Of a stretch of 42,743 nucleotides of DNA, positions 8,424-16,826 are shown piece after piece (the first letter of the stretch is position 1; the number at the start of each line of letters is the position of its first letter). The position numbers and the translations under genes were made by a program. This DNA is from JBEVJK01 sp040510195. Lineage in GTDB: Bacteria; Pseudomonadota; Alphaproteobacteria; Rhizobiales; Rhizobiaceae. The notes beneath the pieces were generated by a model. That model made no database searches, was not told where the DNA came from, and saw only the letters and a program-made list of their open reading frames with translations. Location of the stretch: contig JBEVJK010000095.1 in assembly GCA_040510195.1 (NCBI GenBank), positions 1-42,743 of the forward strand, given 5' to 3'.

Positions 8424-9341
8424 GTGGCCATCTCCTCCAACCTTCGTGGCGCTCTTTTCATGTCGGTCTCCATGGCCGGCTTTACCGTCAACGACACCAT
8501 CACCAAGATGATGGCGGCCGACATGAACATGGGCCAGGTGATGCTGATGCGCGGCTTCTTCGCCACCATCTTCATCGGTCTGATCGCCTGGCAACGCGGC
8601 GCGCTCGCCCATCGCGCCCATCTCCGGGAGCCGTTGCTGCTTCTGCGCATCGTCGCCGAAGCCGCCGCGACCGTGCTCTTCCTCGTCGCGCTCGCCCATA
8701 TGCCGCTTGCCGAGGTGTCGGCCGTCCTGCAGGCACTGCCGCTCGCCGTCACCATGGGCGCTGCGCTGGTTCTCGGCGAGGCCGTCGGCTGGCGGCGCTG
8801 GCTGGCCATCGGCTGCGGCTTCCTCGGCGTCCTGATCATCGTCCAGCCCGGCTCGCAGGCCTTCAGCCCCTATTCGCTGCTGGTGCTGGGCTGCGTTTGC
8901 TGCTGCGCCGTGCGTGACCTCGCGACGCGCCGCCTGCCCCCGCACGTGCCCTCCTTGCTTGTCTCCACCCTGACCGCCTCGGCGGTCGCGCTCACCGGGC
9001 TCGCGTTGGTCGTCCCGATGGGCGGCTGGAGCGAAACGGACACCGCCGCATGGCTGAAGGCGGCCGCCGCCGCCTCGCTCCTGGTGGTCGGCTACCAGTT
9101 CATCGTCGTCGCCATGCGAGTAGGCGACATCTCGGCCGTCGCGCCCTTCCGCTACACCGCGCTGCTCTGGGCGCTGCTGTTCGGCTTCCTCGTCTTCGGC
9201 GACGTTCCCGACGCGGCGATGACGCTTGGCGCGGCCATCGTCGTTGGCTCTGGCCTCTACACGCTCTATCGCGAGCGTCGAGCCGGGCGCCGGCGTACCG
9301 CCGAGGCCCGCCTCGCGGCGATGGCTCCCGACGGTATCTGA
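8424..9341 (+). CDS. EamA/DMT-family transporter (second copy)
   Basis: The 305-residue inner-membrane protein has about ten hydrophobic segments and the two EamA repeats. It starts SNLRGALFMSVSMAGFTVND, a common opening for rhizobial DMT proteins, and has the VLQALPLAVTMGAALVLGE loop at the end of the first repeat. The start is GTG at 8424; an ATG at 8460 is possible but would cut into the first helix. Its TGA overlaps the next ATG (TGATG), so it is translationally coupled to the MFS gene. The substrate is unknown. It is not a close copy of the EamA protein at 3.3 kb. Confidence 0.88.
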   Translation: MAISSNLRGALFMSVSMAGFTVNDTITKMMAADMNMGQVMLMRGFFATIFIGLIAWQRGALAHRAHLREPLLLLRIVAEAAATVLFLVALAHMPLAEVSAVLQALPLAVTMGAALVLGEAVGWRRWLAIGCGFLGVLIIVQPGSQAFSPYSLLVLGCVCCCAVRDLATRRLPPHVPSLLVSTLTASAVALTGLALVVPMGGWSETDTAAWLKAAAAASLLVVGYQFIVVAMRVGDISAVAPFRYTALLWALLFGFLVFGDVPDAAMTLGAAIVVGSGLYTLYRERRAGRRRTAEARLAAMAPDGI

Positions 9342-10549
9342 TGGAACGATCGTTCCTGGACCGTCGCTCGGCCCCGCACCTTCTGACGCTGGTGCTGGCG
9401 ACCGCCGTCGGCGCGCTCTCGATCAATGTCTTCCTGCCGTCCATGCCCGGCATGGCGCGCCATTTCGAGACCCAATACGCCATCGTCCAGCTCGCCGTGT
9501 CCCTCTATCTCGCCGCAACGGCAGTGCTGCAGCTCTTCATCGGGCCCGCTTCGGACCGCTATGGCCGCCGCCCGGTGCTGCTCGTTTGCCTGACGATCTA
9601 CCTTGCCGGCACGCTTGCTGCGCTCGTCGCCCCGTCGATTGGCGTGCTTCTGGTCTGCCGGCTGCTGCAGGCCTTCTCGGCGGCAGGCATGGTGCTGGCG
9701 CGGGCGGTGGTCCGCGACACGGTGGACGCCCGTCACGCCGCGTCCCGGATCGGCTACATCACCATGGGCATGGCGCTGGTGCCGATGGTGGGTCCGCTGA
9801 TCGGCGGCTTCCTGGAGGAGGCCTATGGCTGGCGCTCGACCTTCCTCCTCATGCTCGTCTTCGGGGTCGTCACCTTCGCCATCGTGTTCTTCGACCTCGG
9901 CGAGACCAACCGACACCCGTCCGCCTCGCTCGGCGCCCAGTTCCGCACCTATCCGGAGCTGATCGGCTCGCATCGCTTCTGGGGCTACGTGCTCACCGCC
10001 GCCTTCACGTCCGGCGCTTTCTTCGCCTTTGTCGGCGGCGGGCCCTATGTGTCCAGCGAGATCCTGCATCTCAGCCCCTCGCAATACGGTTTCTATTTCG
10101 GCATCATCTCGGTCGGCTATATGCTCGGCAATTTCCTGTCGGGGCGGCTGTCGAGCCGCATCGGCATCAACCGCATGATGTTCACAGGCAATCTGGTGGC
10201 GGTGGCCGGGATGGTGATTGCGCTCCTGCTCTTCGGCGCCGGCTATGACCATGCGCTGTCGCTTTTCGGTCCAGCCTTCTTCACCGGCGTCGGCAATGGC
10301 ATCACGCTCCCCAACGCCAATGCCGGCATCGTCAGCGTCAAGCCGCATCTCGCCGGCTCGGCGTCCGGTCTGGGCGGCGCGATGCAGATCGGCGGCGGCG
10401 CAGCGCTTTCGGTGGTGGCTGCCCATCTGCTGGGCCCCGAGACTGGCCCTGACCCGCTGCTCTGGGTGATGCTGCTTTCATCGGCCGCCGCCGTCCTTTC
10501 CACGCTGATGGTGATGCGCTCCTCGCGCCACGCCGGGGAGTTCCGGTGA
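9341..10549 (+). CDS. Bcr/CflA-type multidrug efflux MFS transporter
   Basis: This 402-residue, 12-helix major facilitator begins LLTLVLATAVGALSINVFLPSMPGMA. That is the Bcr/CflA signature first helix, in which relatives read D-Y-LP-MP. The motif-A loop GPASDRYGRRPVLL lies near residue 70. The family exports drugs and sulfonamides by proton antiport. The ATG at 9341 overlaps the preceding stop, and the stop overlaps the GTG of mobA by four bases, so the gene sits inside a tightly coupled run. An unrelated pump between Moco genes is probably operon hitch-hiking rather than a cofactor role. Confidence 0.9.
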   Translation: MERSFLDRRSAPHLLTLVLATAVGALSINVFLPSMPGMARHFETQYAIVQLAVSLYLAATAVLQLFIGPASDRYGRRPVLLVCLTIYLAGTLAALVAPSIGVLLVCRLLQAFSAAGMVLARAVVRDTVDARHAASRIGYITMGMALVPMVGPLIGGFLEEAYGWRSTFLLMLVFGVVTFAIVFFDLGETNRHPSASLGAQFRTYPELIGSHRFWGYVLTAAFTSGAFFAFVGGGPYVSSEILHLSPSQYGFYFGIISVGYMLGNFLSGRLSSRIGINRMMFTGNLVAVAGMVIALLLFGAGYDHALSLFGPAFFTGVGNGITLPNANAGIVSVKPHLAGSASGLGGAMQIGGGAALSVVAAHLLGPETGPDPLLWVMLLSSAAAVLSTLMVMRSSRHAGEFR

Positions 10550-11172
10550 GCGCCGGGCCTTTCCCCGCCGTTGTCCTCGCCGGCGGCCGTGCGACCCGCA
10601 TGGGCGGCGGCGACAAGTGCCTGCTTCCCCTGGCCGGGCGCCCTCTCCTCTCTGCCGTTCTCGACCGCCTGTCGGCGCAGGCCGGACCGCTGGCGCTCAA
10701 TGCCAACGGCGATCCGGCGCGCTTCGACCCCTTCGGCCTGCCGGTCGTCGCCGACACGCTGTCCGGCTTTGCCGGGCCCCTGGCCGGCGTGCTCGCCGCC
10801 ATGGAATGGGCGGCCCGCACGACCGATGCCGAAGCTGTGGCGACCGTCGCCGGCGATACGCCTTTCTTCCCGGCCGACCTCATCGTTCGCCTGGCATCCG
10901 GCCGCAGGACCTCCGCCCGCATCGCCCTGGCTGCGTCTTCCGGTCGGCTTCACCCGGTGTTCGGCCTATGGCCTCTGGTCCTCAGGCAGGACCTGGTCCG
11001 CCACCTAGCCGAGACGGACGACGCCTCGGTGCGGGCGTTCGCGGCGAGCACCGGCTTCGAGAGGGTCGACTTCCCAACATCGACGTCCGACCTCGACCCG
11101 TTCTTCAACGTCAACACGCCTGACGATCTGGCGCGGGCGGATGCGCATGCCCGGCAAGGGCCTCGACCATGA
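10546..11172 (+). CDS. mobA: Molybdenum cofactor guanylyltransferase MobA
   Basis: MobA joins GMP from GTP to molybdopterin to make the guanine dinucleotide cofactor used by DMSO-reductase-family enzymes. The 208-residue protein has the nucleotidyltransferase P-loop-like motif VVLAGGRATRMGGGDK near residues 6-22, VADTLSGFAGPLAGVLAAM, and the VAGDTPFFP metal motif. It ends FFNVNTPDDLARAD, a typical MobA C-terminus. The start is GTG at 10546, overlapping the MFS stop (GTGA). The stop overlaps the mobB ATG (ATGA), indicating coupled translation. Confidence 0.95.
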   Translation: MSAGPFPAVVLAGGRATRMGGGDKCLLPLAGRPLLSAVLDRLSAQAGPLALNANGDPARFDPFGLPVVADTLSGFAGPLAGVLAAMEWAARTTDAEAVATVAGDTPFFPADLIVRLASGRRTSARIALAASSGRLHPVFGLWPLVLRQDLVRHLAETDDASVRAFAASTGFERVDFPTSTSDLDPFFNVNTPDDLARADAHARQGPRP

Positions 11173-11696
11173 AACAGAGGGTTTTCGGGATCACCGGCTG
11201 GAAGAATTCGGGCAAGACGACGCTTACAGAGCGCCTGGTGACCGAGCTATCCCGCCGCGGCTTCCGCATCGCCACCGTCAAGCACGCGCACCACGATTTC
11301 GACATCGATCAGCCGGGAACCGACAGCTTCCGGCACCGCGCCGCCGGAGCGGCGGAGGTGGCCATCGTCTCCGGCCGCCGCTGGGCGCTGATGCATGAGC
11401 TGAAGGGCGACAGCGAGCCCTCGCTCGAGGAGATCCTGTCGCGGCTGTCGCCGGTCGACCTCGTCCTCGTCGAAGGCTACAAGCGCGAGCGTCACGCCAA
11501 GCTGGAGGTGCGCCGCCTCCAAGCGCGCCAGAGCACGCCGCTCTCCGCGTCCGACCCGGCGATCGTTGCCATCGCCGCCGATCACCGCGTCGACGGCGAG
11601 ACGCTGCCGGTCTTCGCCCTCGACGACATCGCGGCAATCGCCGATTTCATCGAGCGGCAATGCGGCCTTGCAGCACCCGACAAACCCGCCGGCTGA
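11169..11696 (+). CDS. mobB: Molybdopterin-guanine dinucleotide biosynthesis protein MobB
   Basis: MobB is a small GTP-binding protein that assists MobA. The 175-residue protein starts MKQRVFGITGWKNSGKTTL, giving the Walker A loop GWKNSGKTT at residues 9-17. VKHAHHDFDIDQPGTDSFRH follows, the family signature. VDLVLVEGYKRERHAKLEV near residue 97 is the region where the G-domain contacts MobA. Its ATG overlaps the mobA stop by four bases. The gene ends the overlapping run; the next gene starts 29 bases later and may still be on the same transcript. Confidence 0.95.
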   Translation: MKQRVFGITGWKNSGKTTLTERLVTELSRRGFRIATVKHAHHDFDIDQPGTDSFRHRAAGAAEVAIVSGRRWALMHELKGDSEPSLEEILSRLSPVDLVLVEGYKRERHAKLEVRRLQARQSTPLSASDPAIVAIAADHRVDGETLPVFALDDIAAIADFIERQCGLAAPDKPAG

Positions 11697-11725
11697 CGCT
11701 GGCCAACAAAGAAGGATCGAGACGA

Positions 11726-12598
11726 ATGGCGAAGGTCGCATTTCTGGGTCTCGGAGTGATGGGTGGCCCCATGGCGGCGCACCTGCAGAACAAGGGCGGC
11801 CACCACGTCACCGTCTACAACCGCACGCGCGCCAAGGCGGAGGCCTGGGTCGCCAAGCATGGCGGCAGGCTGGCCCCCACCCCGGCCGAGGCTGCCGGCG
11901 GGCAGGACTTCGTCCTCGCTTGCGTCGGCAATGACGACGACCTCCGCGAGGTGGCGGTCGGTCCCGAGGGCGCCTTGCCGGCCATGGAGCGCGGCGCGAT
12001 CTTCGGCGACCACACCACGGCATCTGCCGCCGTCGCCCGCGAGTTGGCCGAAAGCGCCGCCGAGCGAGGCGTCGGCTTCCTCGACGCCCCCGTCTCCGGC
12101 GGCCAGGCAGGAGCCGAGAACGGCGTGCTGACGGTGATGGTGGGAGGCGACGAGATCGACTTCGAGCGTGCGAAGCCGGTGATCTCGGCCTATTCCCGCA
12201 TGATCGGCCTGATGGGACCGGTCGGCTCGGGCCAGCTGACCAAGATGGTCAACCAGATCTGCATCGCCGGACTCGTCCAGGGCCTCGCGGAAGGCCTCCA
12301 CTTTGGCCGCCGCGCCGGCCTCGATGTGGACAAGGTGGTCGAGGTGATCTCCAAGGGCGCCGCCGGATCCTGGCAGATGGACAACCGGTCCAAGACCATG
12401 CTTGCCGGCAAATACGACTTCGGCTTTGCCGTCGACTGGATGCGCAAGGACCTCGGCATCTGCCTCGAAGAAGCCGACCGCAATGGCGCCCGCTTGCCGA
12501 TCACCGCGCTCGTCGACCAGTTCTACAAGGAGGTCCAGGCGATCGGCGGAAAGCGCTGGGACACCTCCTCCCTGCTTGCCAGGCTGGAGAGGGACTAG
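11726..12598 (+). CDS. NAD(P)-dependent beta-hydroxyacid dehydrogenase (3-hydroxyisobutyrate dehydrogenase family)
   Basis: The 290-residue protein has the N-terminal Rossmann fingerprint FLGLGVMGGPMAAHL. The substrate-binding motif DAPVSGGQAGAENG lies near residue 120 and the catalytic-lysine helix GQLTKMVNQICIAG near residue 170. These define the 3-hydroxyisobutyrate/tartronate-semialdehyde reductase/GLYR family, which oxidises 2- or 3-hydroxyacids reversibly with NAD(P). The exact substrate cannot be fixed. The ATG at 11726 places the nucleotide-binding strand at residue 2 and follows GAAGGATCGAGACGA. It is convergent with an Lrp-type regulator 5 bases away. A GCCGCC/GGCGGC hairpin covers both stops. 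Confidence 0.9.
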   Translation: MAKVAFLGLGVMGGPMAAHLQNKGGHHVTVYNRTRAKAEAWVAKHGGRLAPTPAEAAGGQDFVLACVGNDDDLREVAVGPEGALPAMERGAIFGDHTTASAAVARELAESAAERGVGFLDAPVSGGQAGAENGVLTVMVGGDEIDFERAKPVISAYSRMIGLMGPVGSGQLTKMVNQICIAGLVQGLAEGLHFGRRAGLDVDKVVEVISKGAAGSWQMDNRSKTMLAGKYDFGFAVDWMRKDLGICLEEADRNGARLPITALVDQFYKEVQAIGGKRWDTSSLLARLERD

Positions 12599-12612
12599 CC
12601 GCCTCAGGCGGC
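12598..12612. terminator. Short GC hairpin shared by two convergent stops
   Basis: GCCGCC-TCA-GGCGGC lies exactly over the ends of the dehydrogenase gene (stop at 12598) and the Lrp gene (stop at 12604). The 6-bp stem could act in both directions. It lacks a T-run and the loop is only three bases, so termination is a weak inference. Confidence 0.25.
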
Positions 12613-13101
12613 GGCATTGGACGCCGCCGACTCCTTGTCGAGGACCATATAGTCGAGCGGCAGCTCCGTCGTGTATTTGATCTGCTCCATGGCGAAGGAC
12701 GAGGAGACGTCGCGGATCTCGATACGGCCGATCAGCCGCTTATAGAAGGCGTCATAGGCGGCGATGTCCGGGACCACCACCCTGAGCAGATAGTCAACAT
12801 CGCCACTCATGCGATAGAATTCAATCACTTCCGGGAATTCCTGAATGACTTCCGAGAACCTGCGCAGCCATTCGTGGCTGTGGGAATTGGTGCGGATCGA
12901 TACGAAGACCGTTACCCGCGTATTGATCCTGGCAGGATCAAGAAGCGCCACCCGGCGCTTGATGACACCCTCTTCCTCCAGCTTCTGGATGCGCCGCCAG
13001 CACGGCGTCGTCGACAGCCCCACCTTCTTGGCGATATCGGCGACGGCGAGCGTTGCGTCCTCTTGCAGCAGGCGGAGGATCTTGCGGTCAAGGCGGTCCA
13101 T
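12604..13101 (-). CDS. Lrp/AsnC-family transcriptional regulator
   Basis: The 165-residue regulator has an N-terminal winged helix-turn-helix (MDRLDRKILRLLQEDA, then VADIAKKVGLSTTPCWRRIQ). A C-terminal RAM domain of the AsnC ligand-binding type follows (SGDVDYLLRVVVPDIAAYD near residues 100-120). Such proteins are feast/famine regulators that bind amino acids and form octamers. The sequence resembles the Lrp subgroup more than AsnC because of the TPCWRRI recognition helix. It starts with ATG at 13101 next to an AT-rich 250-base divergent gap, where it probably regulates itself. Whether it also controls the orphan gene at 13351 is unknown. Confidence 0.93.
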   Translation of the reverse strand: MDRLDRKILRLLQEDATLAVADIAKKVGLSTTPCWRRIQKLEEEGVIKRRVALLDPARINTRVTVFVSIRTNSHSHEWLRRFSEVIQEFPEVIEFYRMSGDVDYLLRVVVPDIAAYDAFYKRLIGRIEIRDVSSSFAMEQIKYTTELPLDYMVLDKESAASNAAA

Positions 13102-13350
13102 TGGGTGCTCCAGTAGAATGAAATGCTATATTGCAGCCCATTTGCATCGCTAGCAAGAACATTATTCTCACCTGGATAGAGATACCGTAACGGATCCCTG
13201 ACTTCCACCATGGCCAAGCCTGCGTGGCGCCCCCGCCGCACGCGATGGATAGATGCCGTTTGATACAACCGCCGCACCTTGGGCATGCAAACTGGGGACG
13301 AAAGGGGTCGCACTCACGCAACCGCCTCATCTGACAGAAGGAAATCTAGT
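13102..13350. promoter_or_regulatory. Divergent promoter region between lrp-type gene and orphan gene
   Basis: The 249-base gap becomes AT-rich close to the regulator (TAGAATGAAATGCTATATTGC, then TTGCATCGC, AACATTATTCTC). This is where an Lrp-family autoregulatory site would be expected. Near the orphan gene, AGAAGGAAA lies about 9-15 bases before its ATG. No gene or clear terminator is seen. Confidence 0.4.
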
Positions 13351-14772
13351 ATGACAGGCTCCGTTCAGCGTAGGCGCGCAAACGCATTCAGCAACACCAA
13401 TCGGCCATCGTCCAAGCCAACGACCAAGTACAAAGCAAAGGAACAAAAGCGAGAGATACGCTCGCGCAACGATAGACCACCGTTGAAGCGCACACCCAAC
13501 ATGAAATTCGAGAAGAAAACGCCCCGGGGGAACGAACGCGGGGTACTCGCGGGCGCGCATAGGTTGATCGGCCGGGCCGCTGTGACGTCCAGCGATCTGG
13601 AAGTGCTCGGCTTCTCATGGCCGACTGAGGCCCCCATCGAGGAGACGGCCAATCCGTCTACTGTTCAGAAGCAGACGGTCGTCGCATCATGGGACTTGCC
13701 AGCGCAGAGCTTTTCATCGCCCACCCGGGCTTCGAAACGATCGTCAGACTCGGCGCAAACCGCTGGGCCCGGCATTCTTGGTGCGCCCACGCCACGCCAC
13801 ACGAAATTCCTTGCTCTTTCGCCAGAGGAGAGGTTGGACCCGCTCAAATCTGGCGCTCAAGAATACGTCGAAGCAGAGCTGCCGGGGGCGATTGAAGCGG
13901 ACGTCGACTACCATTCGAGTTTGCCCGGTTCATTGTTCCAAGCGGTCGGGCCTGAAGGCACAGGCAACGCTCGTCCTGTCGCGAAGATGCTGCTCGAACT
14001 GGTGAAAAAGGCAGAAGTCGTAAATAAGAAACTTTTTGTCGAACGCGACACGGGAAACTACCCGACGCTTTACTCCGAAGTGATCCTCTCCCAGGTCTTC
14101 GGCAATCTGGATCGCGACGATACCGCCTCTTTGCTCACGGCTTTCAAAGACGGCAAGGCACATATCGCCGAAGAGCTTACGTATTTGTTGGAGGATCTCG
14201 AGGCGGAATTCCTGGAGGATGACGAAGCGACCGGAAGTGGTCCGACCGCCCTTGTCCTTATGGCGCTCAACATGATCGAAAACGTGCTTGTCAGAAATTC
14301 CGAGGTTCAAGAGACCTCGGTTGAGGTTCAGGGGCCCTCGGTTGAGGCCAAGAAGCACAAGCACGCCAGCGTCAATCGCGAAGTGACGGAAACGCGCTTT
14401 AGTCCGGGGATCCCCGTTGGCATTGCCATTTTGGATGCGGCGCTCCAGCCTCAGCGCGGAAGTGATGGCAAGGAGTACGCGGACGAGTACGAGAAGCTCG
14501 GCATGAGCTTGGAATCTCTGGCGCTCGATCGGCCCGGAGCGGAGACTGCAGCCGTTGAGGAAGGGCTTGTCAAACTCTCCAGGAGTGAGCTGGAGGCCGT
14601 GGCGAGTCTGGACGAGGAGCGAATCGCCATGCGACTGAGAGATTTGACCTACTCTGCTGCGAAGTTCCGGCCAAATGTCGAGACGGTGAGGTACAGCGCC
14701 GAGCAAGTTGACGCAATGCGCGACCTGCTCTCGCACGCCAGAGCCTTCGCCATCCGGCAGCTTGACAACTAA
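13351..14772 (+). CDS. Unrecognised 473-residue protein, low-GC, disordered basic N-terminus
   Basis: I do not recognise this protein. The first 65 or so residues are rich in Arg, Lys, Asn, Ser and Thr (RRRANAFSNTNRPSSKPTTK) and look disordered. Residues 65-160 are Ser/Thr/Pro-rich. From about 170 onward it is acidic and helical, for example VILSQVFGNLDRDDTASLLT and AEELTYLLEDLEAEFLEDDE. There is no signal peptide or membrane helix. A 21-base tandem duplication encodes EVQETSV/EVQGPSV near residue 320. Base composition and codon use are visibly less GC-rich than in both neighbours, suggesting horizontal transfer. The ATG at 13351 is preferred over the upstream frame because of AGAAGGAAA before it. 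A secreted effector is conceivable from the layout but no secretion genes are nearby. Confidence 0.65.
   Translation: MTGSVQRRRANAFSNTNRPSSKPTTKYKAKEQKREIRSRNDRPPLKRTPNMKFEKKTPRGNERGVLAGAHRLIGRAAVTSSDLEVLGFSWPTEAPIEETANPSTVQKQTVVASWDLPAQSFSSPTRASKRSSDSAQTAGPGILGAPTPRHTKFLALSPEERLDPLKSGAQEYVEAELPGAIEADVDYHSSLPGSLFQAVGPEGTGNARPVAKMLLELVKKAEVVNKKLFVERDTGNYPTLYSEVILSQVFGNLDRDDTASLLTAFKDGKAHIAEELTYLLEDLEAEFLEDDEATGSGPTALVLMALNMIENVLVRNSEVQETSVEVQGPSVEAKKHKHASVNREVTETRFSPGIPVGIAILDAALQPQRGSDGKEYADEYEKLGMSLESLALDRPGAETAAVEEGLVKLSRSELEAVASLDEERIAMRLRDLTYSAAKFRPNVETVRYSAEQVDAMRDLLSHARAFAIRQLDN
14302..14343 (+). repeat. Two tandem 21-base units inside the orphan gene
   Basis: Units 14302-14322 and 14323-14343 share GAGGTTCA at the start and CCTCGGTT at the end and differ at three central bases. 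They are followed by a partial third start (GAGGCC). They encode EVQETSV and EVQGPSV, an in-frame duplication in a predicted linker. Confidence 0.8.
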
Positions 14773-14843
14773 ACGAGCGACCAAGGTCTCGCCGTATCTC
14801 GATCGATGCCGCCCGCTGGCCGAGGCCGGCGGGCGGCAAGACA

Positions 14844-15467
14844 TCACCGCGAAGCGAGCCGTATCCGAACCTCCTCCCTCAGCACAGGGAGAAGCTCGGC
14901 TTCGAACCACGGGTTTCTCTTGAGCCAGCCGGTGTTGCGCCAGGATGGGTGCGGCAGCGCGAGCACCTTGGGCACCGTCGGCGCGGCGAACAGAACCTGC
15001 CAGTTCCGCACCGTCTCGGTGAGCGTGGCACGGCGCGCGGCACCCAGGTGCCAGCTCTGGGCGTAGAGGCCTATGGTCAGCACCAGCTCGATCTGCGGCA
15101 TGAGCGACATCACGCGGCTTCGCCAGGTCGGTGCGCATTCGCGGCGCGGCGGCAGGTCGCCGCCCTTGCTGTCCTGGCCGGGAAAGCAGAAGCCCATGGG
15201 CACGATCGCGAACTGGGAGGGGTCGTAGAAAGCCTCGCGGTCGACGGCGAGCCAGTCGCGCAGCCGCTCGCCAGACGCGTCGTTGAAGGGAATGCCGGTG
15301 ACATGCACCTTGGTGCCCGGCGCCTGGCTGGCGATCAGGATGCGCGCGCTCGACGACGGCACCAGCACCGGCCGCGGTTCGTGCGGCAGCGGCCTGTCGC
15401 GCGGGGCGTCGCGGCAGATCCGGCAGGCGCGGATCTCCGCCGTCAGCCGTTCGAGCGCGTCGTCCAC
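14844..15467 (-). CDS. Uracil-DNA glycosylase-family protein
   Basis: The 207-residue protein has the UDG superfamily layout. An N-terminal CRICRD cysteine pair lies near residues 15-18. Motif 1 is ILIASQAPGTKVHVTGIPFN near residue 45, with the later FYDPSQFAIVPMGFCFPG. Motif 2 is LPHPSWRNTGW near residue 175. It lacks the full four-cysteine Fe-S set of family 4 enzymes, so it belongs to the broader COG1573-like group and its base specificity is uncertain. It is probably cytoplasmic. It lies 3 bases downstream of the GST gene on the same strand, implying one transcript. Confidence 0.82.
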   Translation of the reverse strand: MDDALERLTAEIRACRICRDAPRDRPLPHEPRPVLVPSSSARILIASQAPGTKVHVTGIPFNDASGERLRDWLAVDREAFYDPSQFAIVPMGFCFPGQDSKGGDLPPRRECAPTWRSRVMSLMPQIELVLTIGLYAQSWHLGAARRATLTETVRNWQVLFAAPTVPKVLALPHPSWRNTGWLKRNPWFEAELLPVLREEVRIRLASR

Positions 15468-15470
15468 CGC

Positions 15471-16082
15471 TCAGGCCGCGGCTGACGGCCGTGCCTTGAG
15501 GGCCGCATGCCAGCGGGTCACGTGGGTGAGCGCGTCGGGAACGACGATGCGGGCAGGCTTCATGAAGTCGAGCGCCACCAGCCCGGTGATGTCGGCGATG
15601 GAGAAGCGGTCGCCGGCCGCGAATTCGCGGCTCGCCAGCTCCCGGTCGAGGATCGCGAGGAATTCCAGCGCCTTCGGCTTGTTGGCCTCGCCCCATGCGG
15701 GAACCTGCGGCACCTCCCAATCCTTCATGGCGGGATGGAGGTGGCGAAAGGCCTGCGCCACGGGAAAGAACAGGTTGAGCTCGATGCGACGCTGCCACAT
15801 CTCGACCTTGGCCTTGCCGAGCGCCTCTTCGCCGAACAGCGGCGGCGAAGGGTGAAGCTCCTCGAAATAGCGGCAGATGGCGACCGTCTCGGTCAGCACG
15901 GTCCCGTCGTCGAGCTCCAACACGGGCAAGCGCTGCAAGGGATTGCGAGCCGTGACCTCCTCGCCCCTGTGTGCCATCGCGCCCATGTCGACCGGCGCCA
16001 GCGGCACCGACAGGCCCTTCTCGGCCAGGAAGATGCGCACCCGTCGCGGATTGGGCGCCCTCGCCCCGTCGAAAAGCTTCAT
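15471..16082 (-). CDS. Glutathione S-transferase family protein
   Basis: The 203-residue protein has a thioredoxin-fold N-terminal domain (MKLFDGARAPNPRRVRIFLA) with the cis-proline region LQRLPVLELDDGTVLTETVA near residues 50-70. An all-helical C-terminal domain follows (FAAGDRFSIADITGLVALDF near residue 150), the N-capping motif of GSTs. The substrate is unknown. The active-site position looks Ser/Asn-type (ARAPNPRR), as in bacterial theta/beta-like GSTs. It is closely followed by the UDG-family gene, and a thermonuclease-like gene lies 43 bases upstream on the same strand. Confidence 0.9.
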   Translation of the reverse strand: MKLFDGARAPNPRRVRIFLAEKGLSVPLAPVDMGAMAHRGEEVTARNPLQRLPVLELDDGTVLTETVAICRYFEELHPSPPLFGEEALGKAKVEMWQRRIELNLFFPVAQAFRHLHPAMKDWEVPQVPAWGEANKPKALEFLAILDRELASREFAAGDRFSIADITGLVALDFMKPARIVVPDALTHVTRWHAALKARPSAAA

Positions 16083-16125
16083 CGTCTTTCAGCCTCCACA
16101 CCGCTGTCTTGACAGAATTGGCATC

Positions 16126-16752
16126 TCAGGAAAAGCCGAGCAGGCGGCCGAGCCATTCAGGCAGCCAGGAAGGCCAACCGGCGCCGGCTTCGTCCCGGGC
16201 ATCGCCATGCACCGCGCGCCAGTCGCGCGGTCGCTCGAACGTGCCGGCCCAGAGTCCGAGGCGGGCCGCCCGCGCCTCCGCCTCGACCGCCTCGTAGCCG
16301 CCATAGGCCACGGCCCAGCCGGCCGCGACCTGGGCCTCGTTGAGGTCGGCGCCGTTGACCTCGCAGGTGGCGAGGAGCCGCCCGAAACGGTCGCGCTCGA
16401 AGCCCCGGCATGCGACGGGGCGGCCGCCGATCAGCCGCGAGAGAGCCTCGCGAGAGCGCCGACCGCAGGCATAGTCGGCGCCGTCGCGGCGGCAGCTCTG
16501 GTGGAGCTCCGGCGCATCGATGCCCTGCAATCTCACCCGTTCCGCGCCCAAAGTGAGCGAGTCGCCGTCGTTGACGATCGCGGCGCGGGCGAAGGCTTCG
16601 CGCGGTTCCGGCGCGTCGAGCTTGAGTGCGACGAGCCCCAGGGCGGCCAGGATGGCGAGCGCCAGCAGCGTGTCGAGGAGGATCCGAAGCGGACCCCGCG
16701 ACGGCCCTGCGTGGCCAAGCCGCGCCGCGCGCCAGGGACGCGCGCGCATCAT
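16126..16752 (-). CDS. Membrane-anchored thermonuclease (SNase-like) family protein
   Basis: The 208-residue protein has a basic N-terminus and one hydrophobic helix (LLDTLLALAILAALGLVALK, about residues 25-45), which anchors it or exports it. It is followed by a staphylococcal-nuclease-like OB fold. VNDGDSLTLG carries the metal aspartates, VRLQGIDAPELHQ the catalytic Arg and Glu, and FERDRFGRLLATC the second catalytic Arg. The active-site residues are therefore present and nuclease activity in the periplasm is plausible. Four cysteines around CRRDGADYACGRR and CRGF/ATCE could form disulfides. The ATG at 16752 was kept, though nearby alternatives exist. Confidence 0.88.
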   Translation of the reverse strand: MMRARPWRAARLGHAGPSRGPLRILLDTLLALAILAALGLVALKLDAPEPREAFARAAIVNDGDSLTLGAERVRLQGIDAPELHQSCRRDGADYACGRRSREALSRLIGGRPVACRGFERDRFGRLLATCEVNGADLNEAQVAAGWAVAYGGYEAVEAEARAARLGLWAGTFERPRDWRAVHGDARDEAGAGWPSWLPEWLGRLLGFS

Positions 16753-16826
16753 CCGCTGAAGGGTCTCTTAATCATTCGAGGCTAGGCTCGGCCGCCGTAT
16801 CGATGCGTTCGAAATAGACCTGTTTC

